Of a stretch of 26,675 nucleotides of DNA, positions 1 to 7,462 are shown piece after piece. Made by a program: the position numbers and the translations under genes. Source of the stretch: a virus; the IMG/VR virus record IMGVR_UViG_3300032562_000154, positions 1-26,675 of that record; one strand, 5' to 3'. Position 1 is the first letter of the stretch. Every line of letters begins with the position of its first letter. The notes beneath the pieces were generated by a model. It saw nothing but the letters and a program-made list of their open reading frames with translations, had not been told where the DNA came from and did no database searches.

Positions 1-105
1 AGTTAACTGTGGCTGATTGCTGTTGACTACATAGCCTTCGATACTGCCCCCGTCAACTGTTAAATTTAAACTGGCATTTTTTGTATTAATTTCTGCTATT
101 TTCAT
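1..105 (-). CDS. Partial CDS, N-terminal 35 codons only, function unknown
   Basis: An ATG at 105-103 opens a frame that stays open to the window edge (35 codons, starting MKIAEINTKN and containing LTVDGGSIEGYVV). A GAGG about 15 nt upstream is only a distant ribosome-site candidate. The gene follows the 222-aa gene by 21 nt and is probably the next gene of the same left-end operon. The visible part looks like the start of a small beta-rich or ubiquitin-sized protein, but no family can be named from it. The rest lies outside the window. Confidence 0.6.
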   Translation of the reverse strand, partial: MKIAEINTKNASLNLTVDGGSIEGYVVNSNQPQLT

Positions 106-108
106 GTG

Positions 109-140
109 AATAAATCAAACCTCATATCAATAAATCAAAC
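109..140. repeat. 12-bp direct repeat spanning a gene junction
   Basis: AATAAATCAAAC occurs at 109-120 and exactly again at 129-140 (20-bp period). The second copy overlaps the end of the 222-aa gene and the first lies just upstream of the next start. It could be a slippage duplication or a binding site; nothing more can be said. Confidence 0.5.
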
Positions 141-795
141 TGTCAACACGTTTATACTTAATGTTAAACGCATTCATTAATAATTCTACTTCTTTAAGAC
201 ATTCTTCTCTACCACCACCTACCAAGTAAGCACCATTAAACCTCTTTAGTTGTGCGACACTAGCCCAACCAACAGTCATTGGATCGCCATTCATTTCATT
301 AATAGCACCCATAATTAATGATTGTGTTATTGTTCTTTGACTACTAGCAGGAAATTCTAAATCTCTTGTATCAGTTACTCGTTGGACATACATCTCGCGG
401 ATAGTTGCAATGATAGTTGATGTTTCAATTCCGTGATCCATCCAAGACCGCAAATACCCATACCCTTTATCTACAATTTCAAACCTACGCCAGTCAATTG
501 GGCTTTCTGGTTCCTTATAGTAATAATCACCATTTTCATCGTCACCTTCCTCGCCTTCTGTGACTAAAGTCTCGTCCCAAAATTGTTGTATTTGTTGTAT
601 ACTATCACCACTCATCCCTTGGTCTTCGGCATTAACAAAAAATAATACGGGACCTTTTTGCTTTTGTACAAAGTTCATTATTTGAACAAATTTAGGATTT
701 GTCGGAGGCCATGGGTGTCCATTATATTCTGGTTGAACATCAACACAGATAACCGGATGACTTAGTCCTTCATTAATCAACTCCTTTATTTTCAT
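127..795 (-). CDS. Conserved phage protein, possible isochorismatase-like fold, with capsid-targeting-like N-terminus
   Basis: The 222-aa product begins MKIKELINEG, in which I-N-E at residues 7-9 fits the (L/I)xE cleavage motif of the T4 gp21 prohead protease. The remainder has features of the cysteine-hydrolase (isochorismatase/nicotinamidase) fold: a strand ending VDVQ with Asp19, a Lys in VDKGYGYLR (Lys110) and a late Cys in GGGREECL (Cys199). This order, Asp-Lys-Cys, matches the family's catalytic triad, but the spacing is stretched by an acidic insert around residues 79-97, so the assignment is tentative. The ATG lies one base after the TAA of the 393-aa gene (TAATATG) and has no Shine-Dalgarno, so translation by re-initiation is likely. 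Confidence 0.8.
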   Translation of the reverse strand: MKIKELINEGLSHPVICVDVQPEYNGHPWPPTNPKFVQIMNFVQKQKGPVLFFVNAEDQGMSGDSIQQIQQFWDETLVTEGEEGDDENGDYYYKEPESPIDWRRFEIVDKGYGYLRSWMDHGIETSTIIATIREMYVQRVTDTRDLEFPASSQRTITQSLIMGAINEMNGDPMTVGWASVAQLKRFNGAYLVGGGREECLKEVELLMNAFNIKYKRVDSLIY

Positions 796-796
796 A

Positions 797-1978
797 TTAA
801 TGGAATAGTAAGAAACTGTTAATCACATCTCTGCGGTTAGCCGCACGATCACCTGCTCCTGGCTGTACTATAACATGCCATTTGGGATGATCACTTTCTG
901 GAGTATCCAACATTTCATCGTAAGTAATAATATCGTCTACATCTACTTGATATTTTTTAGCTAGTCTTTGTTTGAAATCATCTAATGCTGCTTGGTCTAT
1001 AAACTGTGTACGACCTTTGGCATCTTTAATAGGTTTGCCTTTAGCATCAAGCGCCACTACCGGAGGCTGTGCTCCGCTGGCAACTGCCTGCTTGCTGGCA
1101 GCAAACAATTCTTTTGGAACTGTTATCCCCTGCTTGACAGTGTTGCCTTTAGTTTGATGGAATTCTATCTTTTTCTCTTCTCCACGTTTAGCTCCGCTGC
1201 TGAAATTAATAATAAAATTAGCAGGTTTGTCAGCAGTGGCCACGTCAGCTATCTTAGTATAAGCATAAAACTTTACGTCGGGATTTTTACGTGCTACATC
1301 AAATGCCAAATCTAAATATTCCTTACTGAAGAAATCACCAGCATCGTGCCAACGTACAACTAACGAAATTTCATGTTTATCAGTTTTGCGTTTAATTTGA
1401 TTTATCTCACGATTAACCATATTGTTATAACCTTGGGGATCATTTACCAAAAAATTAAGTGCTTGTGCCGCACCCATTGAACTAGCTGGGAACATTACAT
1501 ATCCGCCTTTTCTAGCATAACAAAACAGTTGACAACTGCCAGCTCCTGGGCAAGTTGTTATCTCTACAAAGTCCCCGTTTGATTCATCTACTATAATACC
1601 ACTCAATGCTGGTAATGTTAAGTCATATACTATTTCGCCTTCAGTGGCGCTTTTACTCATTTTAGCATTGGTACCTAATAGGGTTTTAGGTCTTGACATA
1701 ATTTGTTGTGCTAGGTCATCTAAGTCCCATTTATCTCCTGAGTCATCTTTAGTAATAGCTTTAAGATTACTTCCATGCAACACTGGCGCAAATTTGTCTT
1801 TTTTAGTTTTGCTACCTGATTTTATTCTGTCAGCATAGCCCTGTAACTCGTCACGACTCATACGACGATGAGGAGCATTAAGTCCAATAGCCTCGTCAAC
1901 TTCTTGATCCTCGATATGTAATGGTTTAACTTGAAACCCACCTAATGTGGTTTCGTTTATAAATTCGTATGCTTTCAT
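797..1978 (-). CDS. GP88-like protein with T4-type capsid-targeting-like N-terminus
   Basis: The 393-aa protein starts MKAYEFINET, close to the T4 internal-protein capsid-targeting sequence MKTYQEFIAE|A, with a possible prohead-protease cut after Glu9. The core resembles the phage 'gene product 88' family: a cysteine cluster CPGAGSC...CYA (Cys143, Cys149, Cys153; C-x5-C-x3-C), then RWHDAGDF at 199-206 and FYAYTK near 237-242. The biochemical activity of the GP88 family is unknown to me; the Cys cluster could bind metal or an Fe-S centre. The C-terminus, around residues 366-393, is an Arg/Asp-rich segment ending SFLLFH. The start has a good ribosome site (AGGACC). It lies 11 nt after the 830-aa gene and 1 nt before the 222-aa gene, in one operon. 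Confidence 0.9.
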   Translation of the reverse strand: MKAYEFINETTLGGFQVKPLHIEDQEVDEAIGLNAPHRRMSRDELQGYADRIKSGSKTKKDKFAPVLHGSNLKAITKDDSGDKWDLDDLAQQIMSRPKTLLGTNAKMSKSATEGEIVYDLTLPALSGIIVDESNGDFVEITTCPGAGSCQLFCYARKGGYVMFPASSMGAAQALNFLVNDPQGYNNMVNREINQIKRKTDKHEISLVVRWHDAGDFFSKEYLDLAFDVARKNPDVKFYAYTKIADVATADKPANFIINFSSGAKRGEEKKIEFHQTKGNTVKQGITVPKELFAASKQAVASGAQPPVVALDAKGKPIKDAKGRTQFIDQAALDDFKQRLAKKYQVDVDDIITYDEMLDTPESDHPKWHVIVQPGAGDRAANRRDVINSFLLFH

Positions 1979-1989
1979 AATATTGGTCC

Positions 1990-4482
1990 TTATATTTTTC
2001 CTGTTGTTGGGTCGTTCATTGCTAACATATATTCTTTAAATTTGGCGTTGCGATCTGCCAATCCTGCCATACCAGGATTGATATGTTTGGTAACTTGGCT
2101 AACATTACGGAAATCAGATACATTGGGTTGTACCCGATTTTGCCAGTACCATACTGCTACTTTGGCAGCTATATCAGGACGTTCTACCAACTCTGGATGT
2201 TGCTCTAGTGGCAGATTTAATGCTTCACCTGCTCGTCGATAATTTTCTCTTCCTGTTAATTGTATAAACCCACGACCAGAATATCTATTACCGTCACCTG
2301 GGTTAACGTTACCCAGACGTTTGGCTTTAGAAGGGTTGAAGCTGATGTCATATTTTTTAAAATCACGCTTGCCCCCAAATTCTTTGAGTGTGCTGAAATT
2401 CGCAGTTTCGTGGGCGCACTGAGACATAAACGCGGCTAGTTCTGTGCCCTTTAATCCATAAGCTTCTGCTGTTTTTTGTAGTGTTTTGGCCGCAGGTGCT
2501 TGCGATGTTTGTGGTTGAGCCGCCTGTTGTGTAGTTGTTTGTGGTGCTGTAGATACTGCCGTAGGAGTTGGCGCTCCGAAAGCTAATGCTCCGGCAGTGG
2601 CTGCTCCTGCTAAAGTTGATCGCCATCCTTCTTCTAATTCTTTTTCAAGATCAAATTCTTCTGCCAGATTATATCTGCTGGTATTAGACATGCGATGTAC
2701 TTTGCCATCTGGGCGTAAAACCTGCGGATGTCCTTGGCTGTCTGTATCTAATAAAAATGCGTTGGCTGCTCGTCCTATTGCCCCTGGACGTACATCAACT
2801 GTCAAAGCCATTTTATATCTAGGATCGTTGGCTTCTGCGGCTGTGGGAATATATCCACTGCTTTCTGCTACGTTTTGATTAATTTTGACTAAATCAAATG
2901 TCACTGCTGTACGTCCGTCTATGATATTTTTCAATCTGTAGCCCCAGGTTTGAGCATAGCGTTGAAACAGCGCCGTGTATAAACTGCTTCTGCTGTCTCG
3001 TGCTTCGTTTTTTGCCGCAGTGAATGATATATATTTTGGTTGTGCTTTGGTTTTTAAAAAACGTTGAATAGCACTTAAAACCGTAGCAAATATTTTTTGA
3101 GCATCACCCTCACCTGTGACATTTTGACTATTGTTCCTGTAGAATTCTATAGTGTAGTGGTCTTCGTCCTCTTGATTGAACATGATACTTAATACCGAAC
3201 CATCGGGCAGATAAGTGTAAGCATCGTAGTCTCCAAACTCGCCCTTTTCCCATTTCAATCTATAAGGGCTATCAAAAGACTCGTTCAAGCTGGTAAAAGC
3301 AAATAACTCAGGATGTAGTTTTCCGTATCTACGCATTAGTACACCTGCTCGAGCATTAGCTTCATTTTCCCACTCACTGCCATCTTCACCGGCATCGTCT
3401 GGCATAGACATAACTTCATGTTGTCGCTGATGTACTAATTCATGGGCCAGTGTTCTCAGTATATCCATAATATGTCTATTTCCCACTGCTACTTCTAATT
3501 CGTTAGTCATGCCGTTATATCTACCAAATGTCTTGTTACGTTGACTCCAAGCAGGGTCACGACGTAATCTCAATGATATATCTTTTTCAAGACCTAATTG
3601 TTGTACACAGAACTCTGTAAAATTACGTACCACATCTTCGTCAGACTTACTTTCGGGTATTTCTTCATTGGTAAATTGACAAGTAGTTGGATTGGTTCCA
3701 TCGGGTGTTATGCCAACTTCTTCTATGTAGTCAGTACCATAGCCGTACTTTACAGGTTCCACATCACGTTCTTTTAAACTTAGCTCTTGACTTTTAATCT
3801 TAGCACGTTCCTTAAAGAGTTTTTCTAAGTCCCCTCGATTACGCAACAATTTATATGCGAGATTCTCTGGACCAAATTCACCGTGATTTGCCAATCCGGC
3901 GCTACGGAAATTTTTTAATTTGTCAGCTATCGCATTCATGTGTTCTAGATTTTTAGATTTCACAGCTTCTCGTATACGTTTGCTGAGATCTTTATATTTG
4001 CTCTTAACACTGACATCGTCTATATCAGCTTTGCTGCGTTTAGGTATCTGTTGCCAATCATTTTGTATTAAACTATAAATGCCTTGACTATGATGTTCTT
4101 CGTCACTGGCCTGTACATACAATTCTACAGGAATTCCTTTGATTTTTATATCGTGTTCTTTGTTGTAGATGGATTTTTTGGCATCAACTAGTTCTCTGAA
4201 AATATCATAATTTTCTGATTGGGGAAATTCTACCACTAGGTGTAGATCTATATCGCTATGAGGAGTATAAGAATATGCGGCATTACTTCCCGATACAGTT
4301 ACGTCTTTAATATCTAGATTTTTTACTCCTAAAAATTGTGCGAAATCTTCTGCTATGGTCATTAACTGTTCTTTTATCTCTGGAATTAGATGTTCTCTGC
4401 GATCCCATAATTTTGGGTTCAGCTTGTTATGGAACTTAACAGCATCTGATAGTTTGAAAGATTCTAATTGATATATGTTCAT
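1990..4482 (-). CDS. Multidomain virion/effector candidate: nucleotidyltransferase + HExxH protease + GH19 glycosidase
   Basis: The 830-aa product combines several modules. Residues ~35-125 look like a Pol-beta-type nucleotidyltransferase: GS at 65-66, D-I-D at 77-79, and a possible third carboxylate Glu120 in IPVELYV. Residues ~285-390 contain a zinc-protease motif HELVH (347-351), with WENEA (Glu372/Glu374) able to give the third ligand. Residues ~405-540 are a mixed domain of unknown function, followed by a DPR..AL..DV segment (~550-580). An Ala/Thr/Gln-rich linker (621-665) leads to a GH19 chitinase/lysozyme domain (~667-820) with HET at 691-693, Glu701 and a SGRGFIQLTG motif at 735-744. 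The ATG has no Shine-Dalgarno and sits 6 nt after a late-type element. It is probably a head- or tail-borne enzyme; the domain calls are by motif only. Confidence 0.88.
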   Translation of the reverse strand: MNIYQLESFKLSDAVKFHNKLNPKLWDRREHLIPEIKEQLMTIAEDFAQFLGVKNLDIKDVTVSGSNAAYSYTPHSDIDLHLVVEFPQSENYDIFRELVDAKKSIYNKEHDIKIKGIPVELYVQASDEEHHSQGIYSLIQNDWQQIPKRSKADIDDVSVKSKYKDLSKRIREAVKSKNLEHMNAIADKLKNFRSAGLANHGEFGPENLAYKLLRNRGDLEKLFKERAKIKSQELSLKERDVEPVKYGYGTDYIEEVGITPDGTNPTTCQFTNEEIPESKSDEDVVRNFTEFCVQQLGLEKDISLRLRRDPAWSQRNKTFGRYNGMTNELEVAVGNRHIMDILRTLAHELVHQRQHEVMSMPDDAGEDGSEWENEANARAGVLMRRYGKLHPELFAFTSLNESFDSPYRLKWEKGEFGDYDAYTYLPDGSVLSIMFNQEDEDHYTIEFYRNNSQNVTGEGDAQKIFATVLSAIQRFLKTKAQPKYISFTAAKNEARDSRSSLYTALFQRYAQTWGYRLKNIIDGRTAVTFDLVKINQNVAESSGYIPTAAEANDPRYKMALTVDVRPGAIGRAANAFLLDTDSQGHPQVLRPDGKVHRMSNTSRYNLAEEFDLEKELEEGWRSTLAGAATAGALAFGAPTPTAVSTAPQTTTQQAAQPQTSQAPAAKTLQKTAEAYGLKGTELAAFMSQCAHETANFSTLKEFGGKRDFKKYDISFNPSKAKRLGNVNPGDGNRYSGRGFIQLTGRENYRRAGEALNLPLEQHPELVERPDIAAKVAVWYWQNRVQPNVSDFRNVSQVTKHINPGMAGLADRNAKFKEYMLAMNDPTTGKI

Positions 4483-4488
4483 ATCTAA

Positions 4489-4496
4489 TATTTAGT
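4489..4496 (-). promoter_or_regulatory. Late-type promoter element (ACTAAATA) of the 830-aa gene
   Basis: ACTAAATA is a 6/8 match to the T4 late element TATAAATA. With T4 geometry (+1 six bases after the last A) transcription would start at about 4483, one base before the ATG at 4482, which has no Shine-Dalgarno. The same arrangement recurs at 6752 and 15763. Confidence 0.45.
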
Positions 4497-4531
4497 GCAA
4501 AAAAACAAAAGCCGCTAACAACGTCAGCGGC
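4497..4531 (-). terminator. Rho-independent terminator after the glycosyltransferase gene
   Basis: On the minus strand GCCGCTGAC-GTT-GTTAGCGGC forms a 9-bp stem (one G-U pair) with a 3-nt loop, followed by TTTTGTTTTTTT. It lies 27 nt after the glycosyltransferase stop codon and just before the late-type element of the 830-aa gene, so it separates two transcription units. It is the clearest intrinsic terminator in the window. Confidence 0.9.
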
Positions 4532-4557
4532 CCTTGTCCGTTTATATACTACGTAGT

Positions 4558-5511
4558 TTACTCAGCTTTTTTAACTTTGGCAACTACTTTAGATTTGGCT
4601 TTTTTAGGTACTGGGACAGAAATCTCAGCATTTGATTTGGTAACAGCTGGCTGAACATCTACAGATTGAGCTGGTACAGCCAAAGGACTCACTGGCTGTT
4701 GATTGCTAAGTGCCAGATTGTGTAGATCTTTGTACAGTTGATCCTGTGTAGCATAGTCAAATACATAGGTTCCGGTATGTTTTAGTAAAACACGCTTGTC
4801 TACCCATATCTTGCCACCTAGGTCACGCCAGTTTTCACAGAAAGTCCAATCTTCGCTGTAGTAACGATTTTCACGTACTGCTGTGTCAAAGTATGTTTTC
4901 ATATGAACATTGAGCTCTGACGGAAGTCCAATATCTGAATTGAATGGTTTCACTGCTGGGTGAGCATTGAGTTTTTCAAATATATGACGTTTCATTAATA
5001 AGAAACCAGTGCCAGTTTTAGTAACTTCCTGGAGACCATCTGGTCCTTCTTCTGCTCCATCAAATCCATTGACACACCATTTAACTGGTAATGATTTCAT
5101 CGGATACAATCCGCCAATAACATCCACATCACGATTTAACAATACTAGCAAGTGCCATGGCTCCCACCCAATATCAGCATCAATGAACATTAAGTGTGTG
5201 CTGTCTTGATTAGATAAGAATTTTGCCGTTAACGTATTACGAGCACGACTGATCAAAGATTCGTTAGTCATAGTTTCCATAGTCCAGTCTATGCCCAATT
5301 GACGTGCTGTATTGGCCCACTTGATATAACTCATAAAAGTAGATTCTGTTAACATGCCACCATAGCAAGGCATACATATATGCACGCGTGTAGTTTTAAG
5401 ATAGTCAATGTTGACTTGAATTTGTCCCTGCTGCGGAGCCGACGGAGCCTCAGTTGTTGGGATTGCTTGTGTTGCTTCGGCTGTTAAATCAGCGCCTTGA
5501 GTAGATACCAT
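4558..5511 (-). CDS. Glycosyltransferase, GT-A fold, with DxD motif
   Basis: The 317-aa protein has the layout of phage GT2/Anp1-like glycosyltransferases: a first strand VHICMPCYGG (~43-52), an R-A-R-N motif near 89-92, and the metal/nucleotide-sugar motif DAD at 111-113 within MFIDADIGW. An acidic motif EDWTF (220-224) and HTGTY (~245-249) follow and may hold the base and another metal ligand. The first ~35 residues are low-complexity, and the last ~55 form a Pro/Val-rich then Lys-rich tail (KKAKSK). The probable role is sugar transfer to phage DNA, virion protein or a host surface molecule; the acceptor cannot be told. The ATG is preceded by AAAGGAAAATC, a good ribosome site, and the gene ends at a strong terminator. 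Confidence 0.87.
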   Translation of the reverse strand: MVSTQGADLTAEATQAIPTTEAPSAPQQGQIQVNIDYLKTTRVHICMPCYGGMLTESTFMSYIKWANTARQLGIDWTMETMTNESLISRARNTLTAKFLSNQDSTHLMFIDADIGWEPWHLLVLLNRDVDVIGGLYPMKSLPVKWCVNGFDGAEEGPDGLQEVTKTGTGFLLMKRHIFEKLNAHPAVKPFNSDIGLPSELNVHMKTYFDTAVRENRYYSEDWTFCENWRDLGGKIWVDKRVLLKHTGTYVFDYATQDQLYKDLHNLALSNQQPVSPLAVPAQSVDVQPAVTKSNAEISVPVPKKAKSKVVAKVKKAE

Positions 5512-5538
5512 GATTTTCCTTTATAAAAATTGTGCTAT

Positions 5539-5546
5539 TATTTAAT
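5539..5546 (-). promoter_or_regulatory. Weak late-promoter-like element (ATTAAATA) upstream of the glycosyltransferase
   Basis: ATTAAATA in the 71-nt gap before the glycosyltransferase matches TATAAATA at 6 of 8 positions. The predicted start near 5533 would give a 21-22 nt leader containing AAAGGA. The match is poor in an AT-rich spacer, so it is tentative. Confidence 0.3.
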
Positions 5547-5582
5547 GAGAAGTTTACTCGATGTAATATTTCTAGGATGTTG

Positions 5583-6395
5583 CTAATAAGTTATATGGTG
5601 ATTTCGTTCGTCTATATAATCCAGTACAAGATCTTCCCTGAAAGGACGATAGCAGTGCTGAGCTATGCGTTCAGCATATATAGTAGATTCTAATAATTTC
5701 TTAAGTTTTTCCTTGTGCTCACGTTGTAAAGGTGCCGGAGTATCTAGCACATTGGCATCCACTGGGGGTTCTTGTATGACAATATCACGGGTCTTTTTGC
5801 CTACCCCTAATTTCTTGTCAAATATGTCTTTGATATGACTATCATCTATACCATACAGGTCATGTATTATCTGTTCTCTGTCCCCAGCACTGCCATTACT
5901 ATACATATCTCTTATGGCACTAGCTGAATTGGCGTCTCTACCACGCACTTTGAAAGTGGTAGTGGGTGTGATTATAACATAAGCATGTTTGGTTAAAGGC
6001 TGTAGTTTTTTTCCTTTTTCAGGATACGGCTGCATATAACTGGGTTCACCATTTTTTTTAGTTCCAAATTTAAAACGAGATTCAACACCTTCCATATCTT
6101 TTTGACTGACTGCGAAGACGAGTGCTGTGTTTTCTGGATCAGGAATATCTTTTACTATTTCTTGTGCTTGGTAGGGATTGCGTACCTGCACTATGTGACT
6201 GGCAGGCACTCCCATCTTGGTCCACATTAGAACTTTATCCTCAAAACTAAATGGATTTTTTATAGGAGCAACAACATTTGAAGTAACTACATACACGTTG
6301 TCTGCCCCAAATCGTTTGGCTATAGCATCATAGCTAGATTTATGTCCCAAATGAGCTGGCTGAAAACGTCCTGGATAAATTACCATTGTTTTCAT
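5583..6395 (-). CDS. HxGH-family nucleotidyltransferase (NMN/cytidylyl-transferase-like)
   Basis: The 270-aa protein opens with YPGRFQPAHLGH: the HxGH motif at 15-18 is the nucleotide-binding signature of the nucleotidyltransferase alpha/beta-phosphodiesterase superfamily (NadM, NadD, FAD synthetase, CoaD). A second family motif, SASAIR (157-162), corresponds to the ISSTxIR motif near the triphosphate. Both motifs are intact, so an active enzyme is expected. NMN adenylyltransferase is the commonest function of phage proteins with this layout, but the substrate cannot be decided here. The C-terminal ~90 residues are extra to the minimal domain. The start lies one base after the TAA of the 115-aa gene (TAATATG) and has no Shine-Dalgarno, implying re-initiation. 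Confidence 0.88.
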   Translation of the reverse strand: MKTMVIYPGRFQPAHLGHKSSYDAIAKRFGADNVYVVTSNVVAPIKNPFSFEDKVLMWTKMGVPASHIVQVRNPYQAQEIVKDIPDPENTALVFAVSQKDMEGVESRFKFGTKKNGEPSYMQPYPEKGKKLQPLTKHAYVIITPTTTFKVRGRDANSASAIRDMYSNGSAGDREQIIHDLYGIDDSHIKDIFDKKLGVGKKTRDIVIQEPPVDANVLDTPAPLQREHKEKLKKLLESTIYAERIAQHCYRPFREDLVLDYIDERNHHITY

Positions 6396-6396
6396 A

Positions 6397-6744
6397 TTAA
6401 TATACTAAATTGGCTGAATTAATCGTGCCACCTGTAAAATCTGTTACTTTAGCACGTATCCACACGAAATTACCTATCATATTGATAGCAGTGGAATCAG
6501 TTGTGGGAGTTGACGTATTTCCGTAACTTTCTATGTCAAACCACAAGGCCTGCTCAGTCCAGTCGTTGAGTGTTCCTTGAAGTGTGATATTTCCTATAAA
6601 TCCAGTAACCTGTATCAAAGCAGTTTGAGCGCTGCCTTGCCCACCATAATAGTTAGCCGCTGGTACAGCGGTACCTATAATAATATTTGTAGTTCCATCA
6701 TATATAGTTGTGGGTAACAGAGTTTGTGTAGTAAAAATAGTCAT
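6397..6744 (-). CDS. Small beta-rich structural protein, conserved phage type
   Basis: The 115-aa product is Thr/Gly/Ile-rich with alternating hydrophobic strands (TGFIGNITLQGTL, GNFVWIRAKVTDF). This pattern resembles small decoration or fibre-associated proteins of aquatic T4-like phages, where a sandwich domain ends with a WIRA.VT.F segment. No enzyme motif is present. The ATG lacks a Shine-Dalgarno, and a late-type CATAAATA lies 7 nt upstream, consistent with late expression as a virion component. The exact location in the particle is not known. Confidence 0.8.
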   Translation of the reverse strand: MTIFTTQTLLPTTIYDGTTNIIIGTAVPAANYYGGQGSAQTALIQVTGFIGNITLQGTLNDWTEQALWFDIESYGNTSTPTTDSTAINMIGNFVWIRAKVTDFTGGTINSANLVY

Positions 6745-6751
6745 TGTATAA

Positions 6752-6759
6752 TATTTATG
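6752..6759 (-). promoter_or_regulatory. Late-type promoter element (CATAAATA) of the 115-aa structural gene
   Basis: CATAAATA matches T4 TATAAATA at 7 of 8 positions. T4 geometry puts +1 at about 6746, giving a two-base leader before the ATG at 6744, which has no ribosome site. The element overlaps the stop codon of the 235-aa gene (6755-6757). Confidence 0.6.
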
Positions 6760-7462
6760 CCGAAATTATCTGTACTGTTTTCCTAAGTAACCCTGGTTGT
6801 ATCAAACATAGCATAGTGACACAGGATTCTGTATCATGATCTATAAAGAAATACTCTCGAAAATATTTGGTGTCAGTCTCCAAACACTGGCGCAGACTGG
6901 GACCTATTCTTACATTGGTTTGACCAAACAACCAATTTTTGATGTTATTTTTCTCTTCAGCAGACAATTTTTTTTCTTTAAAGTAACTACGATATATATG
7001 ACGAGCATTTTTTAACTTTATAGTGTCTTTGGGACGATTTACCACAGCTTGGCTATAAGATTTTTCAGTGATAATGCTGTTATTGCTCAGATCTTCTATA
7101 AGTTTGATATCGTTTGAATAAATCCATCCTGTACTCATACTAGTAACTAACTTAAATTTAAAATTACACAGCAATAGAATATCTAAAAAGCTGTGTAATT
7201 TGTGATAAGTTTCTTCAGTTATAGTAGGCCAGTCAGGACCTAACCCCATTCGACTCAGCATTGAACTTTGGGGACTATTCCAGGAAGCTCTTTTCGCCGC
7301 TTGCTGCCGCCAAGCTTTTCTACGATTCAATATTTCGTCTATCCTTAGATGATCTAAGGAATGCATCGCAGTGACTTCTTCTAGCGTAAATTTAATACTG
7401 TATTCCCATTTATCGTAGAAAAGTCTATCTTTGGGTATCTGTTTAAATTTAAGTTTGTTCAT
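6755..7462 (-). CDS. Conserved hypothetical phage protein, 235 aa
   Basis: The product is basic and mostly alpha-helical by composition (RIDEILNRRKAWRQQAAKRA near 40-60), with a segment SMSTGWIYSNDIKLIEDL around 110-127. It has no recognised catalytic motif, signal peptide or membrane segment. Its start overlaps the end of the ClpA-type gene by 14 nt and the nearest AGGA lies about 13 nt upstream, so translation is probably coupled. The position suggests co-expression with the unfoldase, for example as an adaptor or substrate, but that is only a guess from context. Confidence 0.75.
   Translation of the reverse strand: MNKLKFKQIPKDRLFYDKWEYSIKFTLEEVTAMHSLDHLRIDEILNRRKAWRQQAAKRASWNSPQSSMLSRMGLGPDWPTITEETYHKLHSFLDILLLCNFKFKLVTSMSTGWIYSNDIKLIEDLSNNSIITEKSYSQAVVNRPKDTIKLKNARHIYRSYFKEKKLSAEEKNNIKNWLFGQTNVRIGPSLRQCLETDTKYFREYFFIDHDTESCVTMLCLIQPGLLRKTVQIISA

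Noticed and set aside
1990-4482. First residues MNIYQLESF of the 830-aa protein as a third capsid-targeting sequence
   Set aside because: The Leu is directly before Glu (xLE), not two positions before it, so the (L/I)xE rule is not met; general resemblance only.
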